DNA from: Alphaproteobacteria bacterium
GTDB lineage: Bacteria > Pseudomonadota > Alphaproteobacteria > SHVZ01
Assembly: GCA_016869375.1 (NCBI GenBank)
Contig: VGEH01000025.1
Location: forward strand, 1-40,647
DNA length: 40,647 bases
Direction of reading: 5' to 3'
Made by a program: the position numbers and the translations under genes. The notes beneath the pieces are model-generated. The model searched no databases. It was not told the origin of the DNA and saw nothing but the letters and a program-made list of their open reading frames with translations. This document shows, piece by piece, positions 33,896 through 40,647 of this stretch. Position 1 is the first letter of the stretch. Each line of letters starts with the position of its first letter.

Positions 33896-36004
33896 ATGGA
33901 AAGAGCGCTGCAGCACCTTCTCGAGGCGGCGTTCAAGAGCCATCAGGCGGGCCAGCTGGAAGAAGCCGAGCGCAGCTATCGCAAGCTCCTTCGACGTGAC
34001 CCGCTCAACCCCGACGGCCTGCATCTTCTCGGTCTTCTCGTTCACCAGCGCGGGAAGTCGGCGGAAGCCGAGGAGCTGATCGGAAGGGCGATCCGCCGTC
34101 GCCCCGACGCCACCTTCTTCGAGAATCTCGCGGCGATCCAGCGATCGGCCGGGGCGCTTGATCGCGCCGTCGAGACATGTCGGGTCGGCCTGGCGCAGTT
34201 CGCCTCTGCCAGTCTCGCCGCGATCCTGCTGGATACGCTGCTCGACCTAGGCAAGTTCGGCGACGCACTCGAGCTGCTTGACCGGCTTGCGCGGCGCGAG
34301 CCGGTGTCGGCGGCTCGTCTCGCGGATCGCGCGTTCTGTCTCGTGCGGCTGGGGCGAAGGGAAGAGGCGGCGCGAGCCGCCGAAAGCGCGCTCGTGCAGG
34401 ACGTGGCGAATGGAAACGCTCTCGCTGTCCTGGCCGAGCTGGCGGCCGATCGGGGCGACCATGCGGCCGCGGCGGATCTCTGGCGCCGTGCGCTCGCCGG
34501 GCGACCCGACTGGATTGCTGCGAAGATCAGTCTCGGACTTGCGCTGATCGGGCTCCGCGATGGGGTGGCGGCCCTTGAGCTGCTGCTTCCAATCGCGATT
34601 CCTGCCGATGCCGACCTGGCGGTGAAGCTGCTGAACGGGCTCTCTGCCGCCTATCTCGAGACCGGAAGGCGTGATCACGCGGCTCGTTGCCTGGAACGTG
34701 CGCTCGCGCTGGCTCCTGCCTCGCCGGACCTTCTGAGCAACCTTTCCGAGATGCGGCGTCTAGCGTACCCCGCCTACGCGCTCACTCTTGCCGAACGGGC
34801 CATCGTCGTCGATGACGGGTCTGCCGGAGCGCACGGCAATCGCGGCCTCGCCCTCGAAGAGCTGGATCGGCTGGCGGAGTCGATCGGCTGCGTTCGCCGG
34901 GCGATCTCGCTCGTGCCATCCGACGCAAGGTTTCTCAACAATCTCGCCGGATCCTTGCGGTGGTACGGCCGGTTTCACGATGGCCAGCTCCTGCATCGAC
35001 GCAGCATCGCGGCCGATCCGAGTTTCGCGCCGGCTTGGTACGGCCTCGGCACGTCGCAGCTGATGCTGGGCGATCTCGAGAGCGGTTGGGACAACTACGA
35101 CTGGCGCACGCAGAGCACGGAGATCCAGGCCGTGAGACCGTTCAGCCTGCCGCTGTGGCGAGGACCTCGGCATCGGGATGAGGCTGTCCTGGTCTGGGGG
35201 GAGCAGGGACTCGGCGACGAGCTCGTCTACGGGTCGATGTTGCCGGATCTTGCGCGCGACGGAGTCAGAGCCGTCGTCGAGTGTGATGCGCGCATGATCA
35301 GCCTATTCCAGCGTGTGCTGCCGACGCTCGAATTCGTCGCGGTCCAAACGCGGCCCGACGAGCGCCTCGCGCGAAGCGACGTCACCTCGCAGCTGCCGAT
35401 GGGCAGCCTCGGGCGTTGGTATCGCAAGCACATCCGGGACTTTCCGGAGAACGCCTACCTAACGCCCCGCCCGGACCTCCTTGAGCGCTGGCGCACGCGG
35501 CTTGCGGCTCTCGGCGATGGACCGAAGATCGGCTTCGCATGGCGCAGCAGCCGTAGCGATGCGCTCTCCCGCCGGTTTCATCCCCCGGTGCTCGAATGGG
35601 AGCCTGTTCTCTCGCAGCGGCAGGCGACATTCGTGTCGCTTCAGTACGGCGAGAGCGAAAGCGACATCGGGTCCGTCGAGGCCCAGTTGGGCACGAGGAT
35701 CCATCGCTTCCCGGATCTCGATCTGAGGAACGACCTGGAAAACGTTCTCGCCCTGTCGGCGGCGCTCGATATGACGATCTCGTCCGGGACGACGGCATTC
35801 TGCCTGCCGGCGGCGGTCGGATCGCCGGTATGGCTGCTGGTTCCCGAACACGACTTCTGGGCGTTCGGGACCGATCGCTATCCGTGGTTTCCAAGCGTGC
35901 GACTATACAGGCGCCGCTACGTCGATCCCTGGTCTCGGGCCATCGCTCCGATCGGTACCGATCTCGCGTCGTTTCTGCGTGACCGGCCGGGAACCGGTCT
36001 ATAG
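33896..36004 (+). CDS. TPR-repeat protein with C-terminal glycosyltransferase-like domain
   Basis: The 702-residue protein has about ten tetratricopeptide units over residues 1-390 (for example LEEAERSYRKLLRRDPLNPD near 22-41). A GT-B-like C-terminal half follows with VLVWGEQGLGDELVYGSML, IGFAWRSSRSD and SSGTTAFCLPAAVGSPVWLL, resembling GT9/O-GlcNAc-transferase-type arrangements. Such proteins are often found beside flagellin-glycosylation genes and may bind the acceptor through the TPRs. It stands alone between two leftward units and its end overlaps the convergent hisH stop by six bases. ATG 33896 gives a TPR start at once. Confidence 0.82.
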   Translation: MERALQHLLEAAFKSHQAGQLEEAERSYRKLLRRDPLNPDGLHLLGLLVHQRGKSAEAEELIGRAIRRRPDATFFENLAAIQRSAGALDRAVETCRVGLAQFASASLAAILLDTLLDLGKFGDALELLDRLARREPVSAARLADRAFCLVRLGRREEAARAAESALVQDVANGNALAVLAELAADRGDHAAAADLWRRALAGRPDWIAAKISLGLALIGLRDGVAALELLLPIAIPADADLAVKLLNGLSAAYLETGRRDHAARCLERALALAPASPDLLSNLSEMRRLAYPAYALTLAERAIVVDDGSAGAHGNRGLALEELDRLAESIGCVRRAISLVPSDARFLNNLAGSLRWYGRFHDGQLLHRRSIAADPSFAPAWYGLGTSQLMLGDLESGWDNYDWRTQSTEIQAVRPFSLPLWRGPRHRDEAVLVWGEQGLGDELVYGSMLPDLARDGVRAVVECDARMISLFQRVLPTLEFVAVQTRPDERLARSDVTSQLPMGSLGRWYRKHIRDFPENAYLTPRPDLLERWRTRLAALGDGPKIGFAWRSSRSDALSRRFHPPVLEWEPVLSQRQATFVSLQYGESESDIGSVEAQLGTRIHRFPDLDLRNDLENVLALSAALDMTISSGTTAFCLPAAVGSPVWLLVPEHDFWAFGTDRYPWFPSVRLYRRRYVDPWSRAIAPIGTDLASFLRDRPGTGL

Positions 36005-36643
36005 CGCCAGGAAGTTCCTGAGAATCGCCAGGCCGATCTCCGCGCTCTTCTCCGGGTGGAACTGACAGCCGTAGATCGAGCCCTTTCGCACGGCAGAGCA
36101 GATCCGGAGCCCCTCATACTCGCAGTCGGCAAGGCGCGTCGAAGGGTCGATGGGATCGACGGCGAACGAGTGGAGGAAATACGCTGCCGGCTCGGGAGGC
36201 AGCCCTTGCAGGATGGTTCCCTCCCAGCTGTTGATCCCGGCCGCCGGCTTCAAGGTGTTCCAGCCGATCTGCGGAATCTTGCGCCGCGCGCCGCCATCCT
36301 GCGTCGCCGGCATCTTGCGGACGCGCCCGGGCAGCAGGCCGAGGCCTGGATGGATTCCGAACTCCTCGCCGGCCTCGAACATGATCTGCATGCCGACACA
36401 GATGCCCAGCATCGGCCGCTCGCTTTGCGCATAATCCTGGATCGGCCCGACGAGGTCGCGCGCTTCCAGGTTCCGCATCGAATCCGCCATGGCGCCGACG
36501 CCGGGAACGACGAGGCGCTCGGCGCGCGCGATCTCGGTGCGGTTCTCGGTCGTCACCAGGTCGGCGCCGCAGTGACGAAGCGCGCGGCAGACGCTCAGGA
36601 GATTGCCGCTCCCGTAGTCGACGACGGTGACCTTGCCGCTCAT
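35999..36643 (-). CDS. hisH: HisH-like glutamine amidotransferase subunit (nonulosonic-acid paralogue)
   Basis: The 214-residue class I glutaminase has the nucleophile Cys82 in GICVGMQ and His196-Glu198 in QFHPEKS, so the catalytic triad is complete. In histidine synthesis HisH feeds ammonia to HisF. Here it is coupled to a HisF-like gene and an N-acetyl sugar amidotransferase and no other his gene is near, so it more likely supplies ammonia for acetamidino-sugar formation, as with PseA/PtmG/WbpG systems. The ATG at 36643 overlaps the hisF stop by four bases. Confidence 0.88.
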   Translation of the reverse strand: MSGKVTVVDYGSGNLLSVCRALRHCGADLVTTENRTEIARAERLVVPGVGAMADSMRNLEARDLVGPIQDYAQSERPMLGICVGMQIMFEAGEEFGIHPGLGLLPGRVRKMPATQDGGARRKIPQIGWNTLKPAAGINSWEGTILQGLPPEPAAYFLHSFAVDPIDPSTRLADCEYEGLRICSAVRKGSIYGCQFHPEKSAEIGLAILRNFLAL

Positions 36644-37404
36644 GCCGATCGGACCATGAACCCGCGCTCGCGGCTCTGGCGGCGGATATCGGCGAGCTTG
36701 AGAGCCTCGTAGTGCAGCACATGCGCCATCGCGACGGCGTCGGCGCCGCCTTGCTCGACGGCCGAGAACAGATGCTCGATCGATCCCATGCCGCCGCTAG
36801 CGATGACCGGGATCGTCACCGCGCGCGTGACGGCTCCGATCAGATCGACGTCGAAGCCGCGGCGCGTGCCCTCGCGATCGACCGAAGTGAGGAGGATCTC
36901 GCCGGCACCGAGCTCCTCGGCCCGCTTCACCCAGTCGACGACGTTGAGGCCGGTGTGCTCGCGGCCGCCGTCGCGCAGCGCTTCCCAGCCGCCGCGCGAG
37001 GGTGTCCGTTTGGCGTCGACCTGCAGCACCACGCACTGCGAACCGAAGCGCTCGGCGAGCTCGCGGATCAGCTCGGGCCGCTGCGTGACCGCGGAGTTGA
37101 TGGCGATCTTGTCGGCGCCTGCGCGGAGCATCAGGCGCACATCCTCGGCGGTACGCAATCCGCCGCCGACGGTGATCGGTACGAACACTTCTTCGGCCGT
37201 GCGCCGCACGAGCTCGGTCAGCGTCTCGCGGCTGTAGAGGCTCGCAACCGCGTCCATGTAAACGATCTCGTCGGCGCCTTCAGCATAGTATCGCCGTGCG
37301 AAGGTACGTGGATCGCCGACCTTGCGCACGCCCTCGAGCTGGACACTCTTGATCAGGTCCGGCCCTTTCACGTCGAGACGCGCAATGAGCCGGAGACTGG
37401 CCAA
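36640..37404 (-). CDS. hisF: HisF-like cyclase subunit (nonulosonic-acid paralogue)
   Basis: The 254-residue beta/alpha-barrel protein keeps the two catalytic aspartates of HisF, Asp11 in ARLDVKG and Asp130 in QVDAKR, and both phosphate-binding glycine regions (TVGGGLRT, IASGGMGS). The start is TTG 37404, three bases after the amidotransferase stop; no other start allows the complete first strand. It forms the ammonia channel partner of the HisH-like subunit. Retention of both aspartates means it could still serve histidine synthesis, but its context indicates sugar amidation. Confidence 0.87.
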   Translation of the reverse strand: MASLRLIARLDVKGPDLIKSVQLEGVRKVGDPRTFARRYYAEGADEIVYMDAVASLYSRETLTELVRRTAEEVFVPITVGGGLRTAEDVRLMLRAGADKIAINSAVTQRPELIRELAERFGSQCVVLQVDAKRTPSRGGWEALRDGGREHTGLNVVDWVKRAEELGAGEILLTSVDREGTRRGFDVDLIGAVTRAVTIPVIASGGMGSIEHLFSAVEQGGADAVAMAHVLHYEALKLADIRRQSRERGFMVRSA

Positions 37405-37407
37405 GGC

Positions 37408-38727
37408 TCAGTTGCCCTGCCAGACCGTATGCCGGAGGCGCCACTCTTCGCCCTCGCGCAGCCAGAGATGCGGCGAGCGGAAACGATCGGCCAGATGCAT
37501 GAAGTAGGTGCGATCCATGATCGGTTGCTCGAACAACGCCGAGGCAACGGGAAACTCGCTGGCGGGCAGGCTCAGATAGGCAAACAGCTCGTCAATGAAG
37601 CGCTCAGGGAACTCGCCGTCGTAGCGCCTGACCAGCGCGACCGCCTCCTCGCGCGTGATGTCGTTGGAGCGCACTTCCTGCGCCGCGTCGTAGGTGGCAC
37701 GGCCGATGCCGAACTTCACATGCGTGGTGAAGTAGTGGAGGTCGTCGACGCGATCGTCGATCGAGTTGTATTTGCTGTAGGTGCCCGGCGTGCGTTCGGG
37801 GGAGGCCTCGAACCCGCCATGTTCGACCGCATAGTAATAACAGCTCTGTGGGTGCCACTTCAGGTAATAGCCGAGATAGTGGACCTCGGTGCGGGCACGC
37901 CGAAGCGCTTCCGGGTTTGCGGGCATGTAAGGGACGAGATCATTGGCGGTGAGCCTGAACTCGGATTTGAGCTCGCCGATCGCGATGCCGCTCAGGAACA
38001 GCCGATCGGGATCGCTCGCGGCGTGGTAGGCGGCATCGCGCGTCGCCTGTCCGACGTCGGCGATCGGATTGCCGTACTCGGCCTCGCTCTCGCCGTAGAA
38101 GACGAGAGGGACGTCGTGCAGAACCGACAGCCTTGGTGCCAGCGCCTTCTGGCCGATGATGAAGGGCTGGAACGGATGGAACAGCGTCTCCACCGCAAGC
38201 CGCGTCAGCAGCCTATGTACGCGCGCGTTCGGCGTCGTCAGCTCGTTGTCGAAGCCGGCGCCGATCCACTTCTGAAGGTTCCGCCAGCCCCAGTCGGTGT
38301 AGATGTGCGGCGCCCAGGTGACGGTGAGCGGATGCATGCCGTAGCGGTACTTGAGCACATGCGCCGCATAGAAGCTGTCCTTGCCGCCAGAGCCTGGGAC
38401 GATGCAATCGTAACGTCCGTCTTTGCGGCGGAACCTGTCGCAGAGGTCCTTGAGCGCCCGCTCGCGCTCGTTCCAGTTGATGTCGCCCTTTTCCTGCGCG
38501 ACGCGGCAGGCATCGCAGATGCCGTCCTCGAACCGGATCGTCGCCTTCGCGCTCGCCTTAGTGTGCGCGTACTCGACCGCGGAGTTGGGCCGCTGGTTCG
38601 AGATCACGCAGGATCGGCAGAACCGTACCTCGCGGGGCAGCCCATATTTGGCCTCGAACTCGGCACCAGGCGCCGAGAATCGCTTGAGGTCGACCGCCTG
38701 ATGACGGGGGAATCTCTTCGCTGTCAT
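37408..38727 (-). CDS. N-acetyl sugar amidotransferase (PseA/PtmG/WbpG type)
   Basis: The 439-residue protein has a PP-loop ATPase motif SGGKDS (113-118), which adenylates the acetamido oxygen before ammonia attack. Four cysteines in two pairs (Cys37/Cys40 and Cys71/Cys74) form a probable zinc-binding element. HisH and HisF next to it would provide ammonia. The expected product is an acetamidino group on the nonulosonic acid. ATG 38727 is 17 bases after the ptmE stop; the longer frame overlaps ptmE and is rejected. Confidence 0.9.
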   Translation of the reverse strand: MTAKRFPRHQAVDLKRFSAPGAEFEAKYGLPREVRFCRSCVISNQRPNSAVEYAHTKASAKATIRFEDGICDACRVAQEKGDINWNERERALKDLCDRFRRKDGRYDCIVPGSGGKDSFYAAHVLKYRYGMHPLTVTWAPHIYTDWGWRNLQKWIGAGFDNELTTPNARVHRLLTRLAVETLFHPFQPFIIGQKALAPRLSVLHDVPLVFYGESEAEYGNPIADVGQATRDAAYHAASDPDRLFLSGIAIGELKSEFRLTANDLVPYMPANPEALRRARTEVHYLGYYLKWHPQSCYYYAVEHGGFEASPERTPGTYSKYNSIDDRVDDLHYFTTHVKFGIGRATYDAAQEVRSNDITREEAVALVRRYDGEFPERFIDELFAYLSLPASEFPVASALFEQPIMDRTYFMHLADRFRSPHLWLREGEEWRLRHTVWQGN

Positions 38728-38744
38728 GACCGTGAGAAGTGGCG

Positions 38745-39800
38745 CTAGCGCTCGAAGATCTTGGAGTAGTCGACGTTGGCCTGCCGGAAATCGTCGATGC
38801 GCCCGACATCGATCCAGTACTCCCAGATCGGAAATGCCGCCGTCGTCCGTCCGGACGCGATAAGCGTGCCGAACAGGTCGGTCATGTCGAGCCTGCCGCC
38901 TTTCGGCACCTGGTCGAGCGCGGACGGTTCGAGCACGTAGATCCCGGCATTGACGAAGGAGCGATGGGTCGGCTTTTCGGCAATGCCGCGGATGCGGTGA
39001 TCGGCAATGTCGATCACGCCGAAGGGCACCGTGTACTCGTACTCGCGCACGCACATGGTCGCCGCCACCTTCTGCGCGCGGTGAAAGTCGAGCAGCATAT
39101 CGAAGTTCACCTTGGTGAGGACGTCGCCGTTCATGACGATGATCGGATGGCTGGGACGCTTCGCCAGCAGGCCGAGAGCGCCCGCCGTGCCGAGCTGCGA
39201 CTCCTCCTCGAGGTAGCTGACCTCGCAGCCCCAGCGGTGACCGTCGCCGAAATGCTCCTTCACCATGTCGGCCTTGTAGTTGACCGAAATGAAGAAGCGT
39301 CGGAAGCCGAACAGCAGAAATGCCTCGAGTGTGGACTCGAGCAGCGGCTTATGACCGACTGTCAGCAGGGGCTTCGGCCGGTCCTCGGTCAGCGGCCGCA
39401 GGCGATTGCCTTGGCCGCCCGCCATCAGGATCACCCAGTTGTCCCTGACCCTCGTGGCCCGGGTGAGGTCGTTCCAGAACCTTAGATCGACCACGCGCCG
39501 ATGCGGGTCGACCACCGGGATCTGGCGCAGCAGGCTCGTATTCATGATCTCGAGCAGGCGCCCCGGCGGATCCCCCGGCGCCCCGACGACGGGATCGCGG
39601 TTCATGATTCCCGAAACGCTCGAATCGAGCGGCACCGCTTTGAGAAGCCCGCGGCGGACATCGCCATCGGTGACTGTACCGACCAGGCGGCCGTCCGAGT
39701 CGCAGACGAGGCAGATCTGGGCGCCGGTCCGATCGAGGCATTGAACCGCGCTCAATACGGTCGCCTCGGGTGCGATGATCGTGTCACGCCACACCGACAT
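38745..39800 (-). CDS. ptmE: Nucleotidyltransferase with CBS pair, PtmE-like glucosamine-1-phosphate guanylyltransferase
   Basis: The 351-residue protein has two CBS motifs (about 1-115; TVTDGDVRRGLL) and a sugar-phosphate nucleotidyltransferase domain with LMAGGQGNRLRPLT (125-138), RPKPLL and NGDVL. The CBS-plus-transferase layout is that of Campylobacter PtmE, which makes GDP-glucosamine for legionaminic acid. Nucleotide preference cannot be read directly. It is the first gene of the leftward ptmE-amidotransferase-hisF-hisH unit, and GGGAG lies before ATG 39800. The 111 bases to its right hold no clear terminator or promoter. Confidence 0.87.
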   Translation of the reverse strand: MSVWRDTIIAPEATVLSAVQCLDRTGAQICLVCDSDGRLVGTVTDGDVRRGLLKAVPLDSSVSGIMNRDPVVGAPGDPPGRLLEIMNTSLLRQIPVVDPHRRVVDLRFWNDLTRATRVRDNWVILMAGGQGNRLRPLTEDRPKPLLTVGHKPLLESTLEAFLLFGFRRFFISVNYKADMVKEHFGDGHRWGCEVSYLEEESQLGTAGALGLLAKRPSHPIIVMNGDVLTKVNFDMLLDFHRAQKVAATMCVREYEYTVPFGVIDIADHRIRGIAEKPTHRSFVNAGIYVLEPSALDQVPKGGRLDMTDLFGTLIASGRTTAAFPIWEYWIDVGRIDDFRQANVDYSKIFER

Positions 39801-39911
39801 CAGGTTTCGCCGCTCCCGCGCGCCGTCTCGCGCTCGGTCATTGCTGAACGCATCGGCATTCGATCGAAGTCATTGATGCGAGGGTAACTAGCAGATGAGC
39901 CGGGACGCTGC

Positions 39912-40259
39912 CTAGGGGCTCGGGTTGCCGAAGATCCTGTCGCGGTCCTGGCGCTGCTGCTCGGCGCGGAGCCGGTCGCTGTCGCGCTCGATGCGGCTCT
40001 GCTCGTCGCGGAGCCGATTCTGAGTGCGCAGGCGATCGAGATCGGCATTGGGGACGGAGCGAGTCGTCAGGCCCGGTGCCGAATTCGAGTAGCCCGAGCG
40101 CTCGCGCTCGATCCGCGCATTCTCTCGGGCGGCGTCGAGCCGCCCGCTCTCCTGCTGGCGGCGGAACTGCGCATCGTCGGTCGGCGCCACCTGGGCGGAT
40201 GTCGGGCCGTGGGCGAACGCGACGAGGATCGCGAGGAACGGGAGGGACGATCGGGTCAT
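39912..40259 (-). CDS. Exported hydrophilic protein of unknown function (115 residues)
   Basis: The product has a signal peptide (hydrophobic LPFLAILVAFAHG, cleavage probably after Ala22) and a mature part that is very rich in Arg, Asp, Gln and Glu (for example QSRIERDSDRLRAEQQRQDR), likely a periplasmic coiled coil. I do not recognise a family. ATG 40259 has an AGGGG stretch immediately upstream, close for a ribosome-binding site. The gene follows the 66-residue membrane gene by 42 bases. Confidence 0.62.
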   Translation of the reverse strand: MTRSSLPFLAILVAFAHGPTSAQVAPTDDAQFRRQQESGRLDAARENARIERERSGYSNSAPGLTTRSVPNADLDRLRTQNRLRDEQSRIERDSDRLRAEQQRQDRDRIFGNPSP

Positions 40260-40301
40260 CCCCTGGATCTCGGCGCTGCGGACGCGTTGCGCAACCGGCG
40301 G

Positions 40302-40502
40302 CTAGCCGGTTTGGCGGCCGCGGATCGATTGGCTGGCGCGGGTCCAGACGCTGAGGGTGCCGGCGATCAAGGCGGTCAGCGCGAAAGCGGTGATGCGGAG
40401 CGCAGCGCCCGCCGCCATGACACCGCCGAGGACCAGAAGGGCCGGCACGGCGCCAACGACGACGCGCAACCGGGAAGTCGTTCGTATCAGGGCGTTTGCC
40501 AT
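40302..40502 (-). CDS. Small membrane protein (66 residues)
   Basis: The product has two hydrophobic segments (about 13-34, VVVGAVPALLVLGGVMAAGAA, and 37-54) and a short positive tail, so it is a predicted inner-membrane hairpin. No family is recognised. Its ATG (40502) lies only about 17 bases from the end of the IS1595-family element, so its native promoter has probably been separated from it. Confidence 0.55.
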   Translation of the reverse strand: MANALIRTTSRLRVVVGAVPALLVLGGVMAAGAALRITAFALTALIAGTLSVWTRASQSIRGRQTG

Positions 40503-40531
40503 CAGGCAAATATATACAAGGGGCTGTCCCA

Positions 40532-40554
40532 GATAACTCGGTTATGGAGTTATC
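40532..40554 (+). promoter_or_regulatory. Hairpin hiding the transposase ribosome-binding site
   Basis: GATAACTC (40532-40539) and GAGTTATC (40547-40554) are perfect complements with a 7-base loop, ending directly before the ATG. The GGAG at 40546-40549, the only ribosome-binding stretch for the transposase, lies mostly in the right arm. Transcripts entering from outside would fold this stem and be poorly translated, as known for IS10 and IS200; applying that here is inference. Confidence 0.5.
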
Positions 40555-40647
40555 ATGGGACGGATACGACGGAGCCGATTGGGGGTCTCGAAGCAGGATC
40601 GCCTGATCGAACATTTCGTAGCAGGAACGACGGCGCGTACCGCATCG
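40555..40647 (+). CDS. IS1595-family transposase, N-terminal fragment at the window edge
   Basis: Only 31 codons are present, with the frame open to the last base. The sequence includes SKQDRLIEHFVAGTTARTA, the conserved opening of IS1595-family transposases (ISPna2-like group), just before the zinc-binding and helix-turn-helix region. GGAG lies five bases before ATG 40555. The catalytic domain is outside the window. Confidence 0.8.
   Translation, partial: MGRIRRSRLGVSKQDRLIEHFVAGTTARTAS

Larger units (their letters stand above)
40520..40647 (+). mobile_element. IS1595-family insertion sequence, left end only
   Basis: The element begins near 40520 with GGGGCTGTCCCAGATAACT, a terminal repeat of the IS1595 type, and continues with its transposase gene off the window. 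About 127 bases are inside the window. IS1595 elements usually duplicate 8 target bases; the flank here is ATATACAA (40512-40519), but the other flank is unseen. Confidence 0.8.

Noticed and set aside
35999-37404. A histidine biosynthesis operon
   Set aside because: Only HisH and HisF homologues are present and they are joined to a sugar amidotransferase and PtmE, which indicates amidation of a nonulosonic acid instead.
36712-38748. A 678-codon plus-strand frame opposite hisF and the amidotransferase
   Set aside because: Shadow of two well-supported minus-strand genes; no recognisable motif.

Overview
The window is a GC-rich segment of an alphaproteobacterial chromosome, probably a Rhodospirillales-like or Rhizobiales-like motile heterotroph. 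This rests on the FliG sequence type, the very large (about 1,610-residue) NAD-glutamate dehydrogenase, the aromatic/TRAP catabolic genes, and heavy use of 4-base stop/start overlaps (ATGA, GTGA). The taxonomic call is an inference. Coding density is very high and no stretch above 300 bases lacks a gene. No tRNA, rRNA or CRISPR array was seen. The right edge runs into the start of an IS1595-family insertion sequence and the left edge cuts fliG, possibly at another insertion sequence, so the piece looks like a contig broken at repeats.

Left third (about 0.65-13.8 kb): a ten-gene leftward run and a divergent rightward TRAP transporter operon share a 98-base control region (10394-10491). The leftward genes are a ferredoxin:NAD(P)H reductase, an SDR dehydrogenase, a PaaA-like diiron protein, gentisate 1,2-dioxygenase, an unrecognised 174-residue protein, a fumarylacetoacetate-hydrolase-family enzyme, exonuclease III, a CoA-ligase alpha-type protein, a phosphotriesterase-family hydrolase and a D-aminopeptidase. 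The rightward genes are dctP, dctQ, dctM and a MarR regulator. A TTGACA-N16-TAGAAT promoter and adjoining inverted repeats in the control region suggest that the MarR protein controls both arms. Gentisate is the recognisable central intermediate: the transporter would import an aromatic acid or conjugate, hydrolases would release it, the diiron protein plus reductase could hydroxylate it, and the dioxygenase and FAH enzyme would open and cleave the ring product.

Middle (13.8-24.2 kb): a small conserved-looking protein, a secreted TPR protein coupled to a dihydroorotase-like amidohydrolase that lacks the first metal-ligand histidine, and a leftward run of NAD-glutamate dehydrogenase, UMF1-type MFS transporter, a glycosyltransferase-like protein and an enoyl-CoA hydratase-family protein.

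Right third (24.3-39.8 kb): a nonulosonic-acid (legionaminic-type) surface or flagellar glycosylation island in four transcription units. The rightward unit holds two methyltransferases, a GT2 glycosyltransferase, LegB, LegC and LegG. A leftward unit holds LegF, a 58-residue protein, a DUF115/MptE-like (Maf-type) protein and a radical SAM protein. A TPR-glycosyltransferase stands alone. A second leftward unit holds PtmE, an N-acetyl sugar amidotransferase, HisF and HisH. PtmE points to the GDP-linked legionaminic acid route, and the amidotransferase/HisH/HisF trio points to an acetamidino derivative. The condensing synthase (LegI/NeuB) and the N-acetyltransferase (LegH) are not in the window. 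Two small hypothetical genes and the IS1595-family end close the window.
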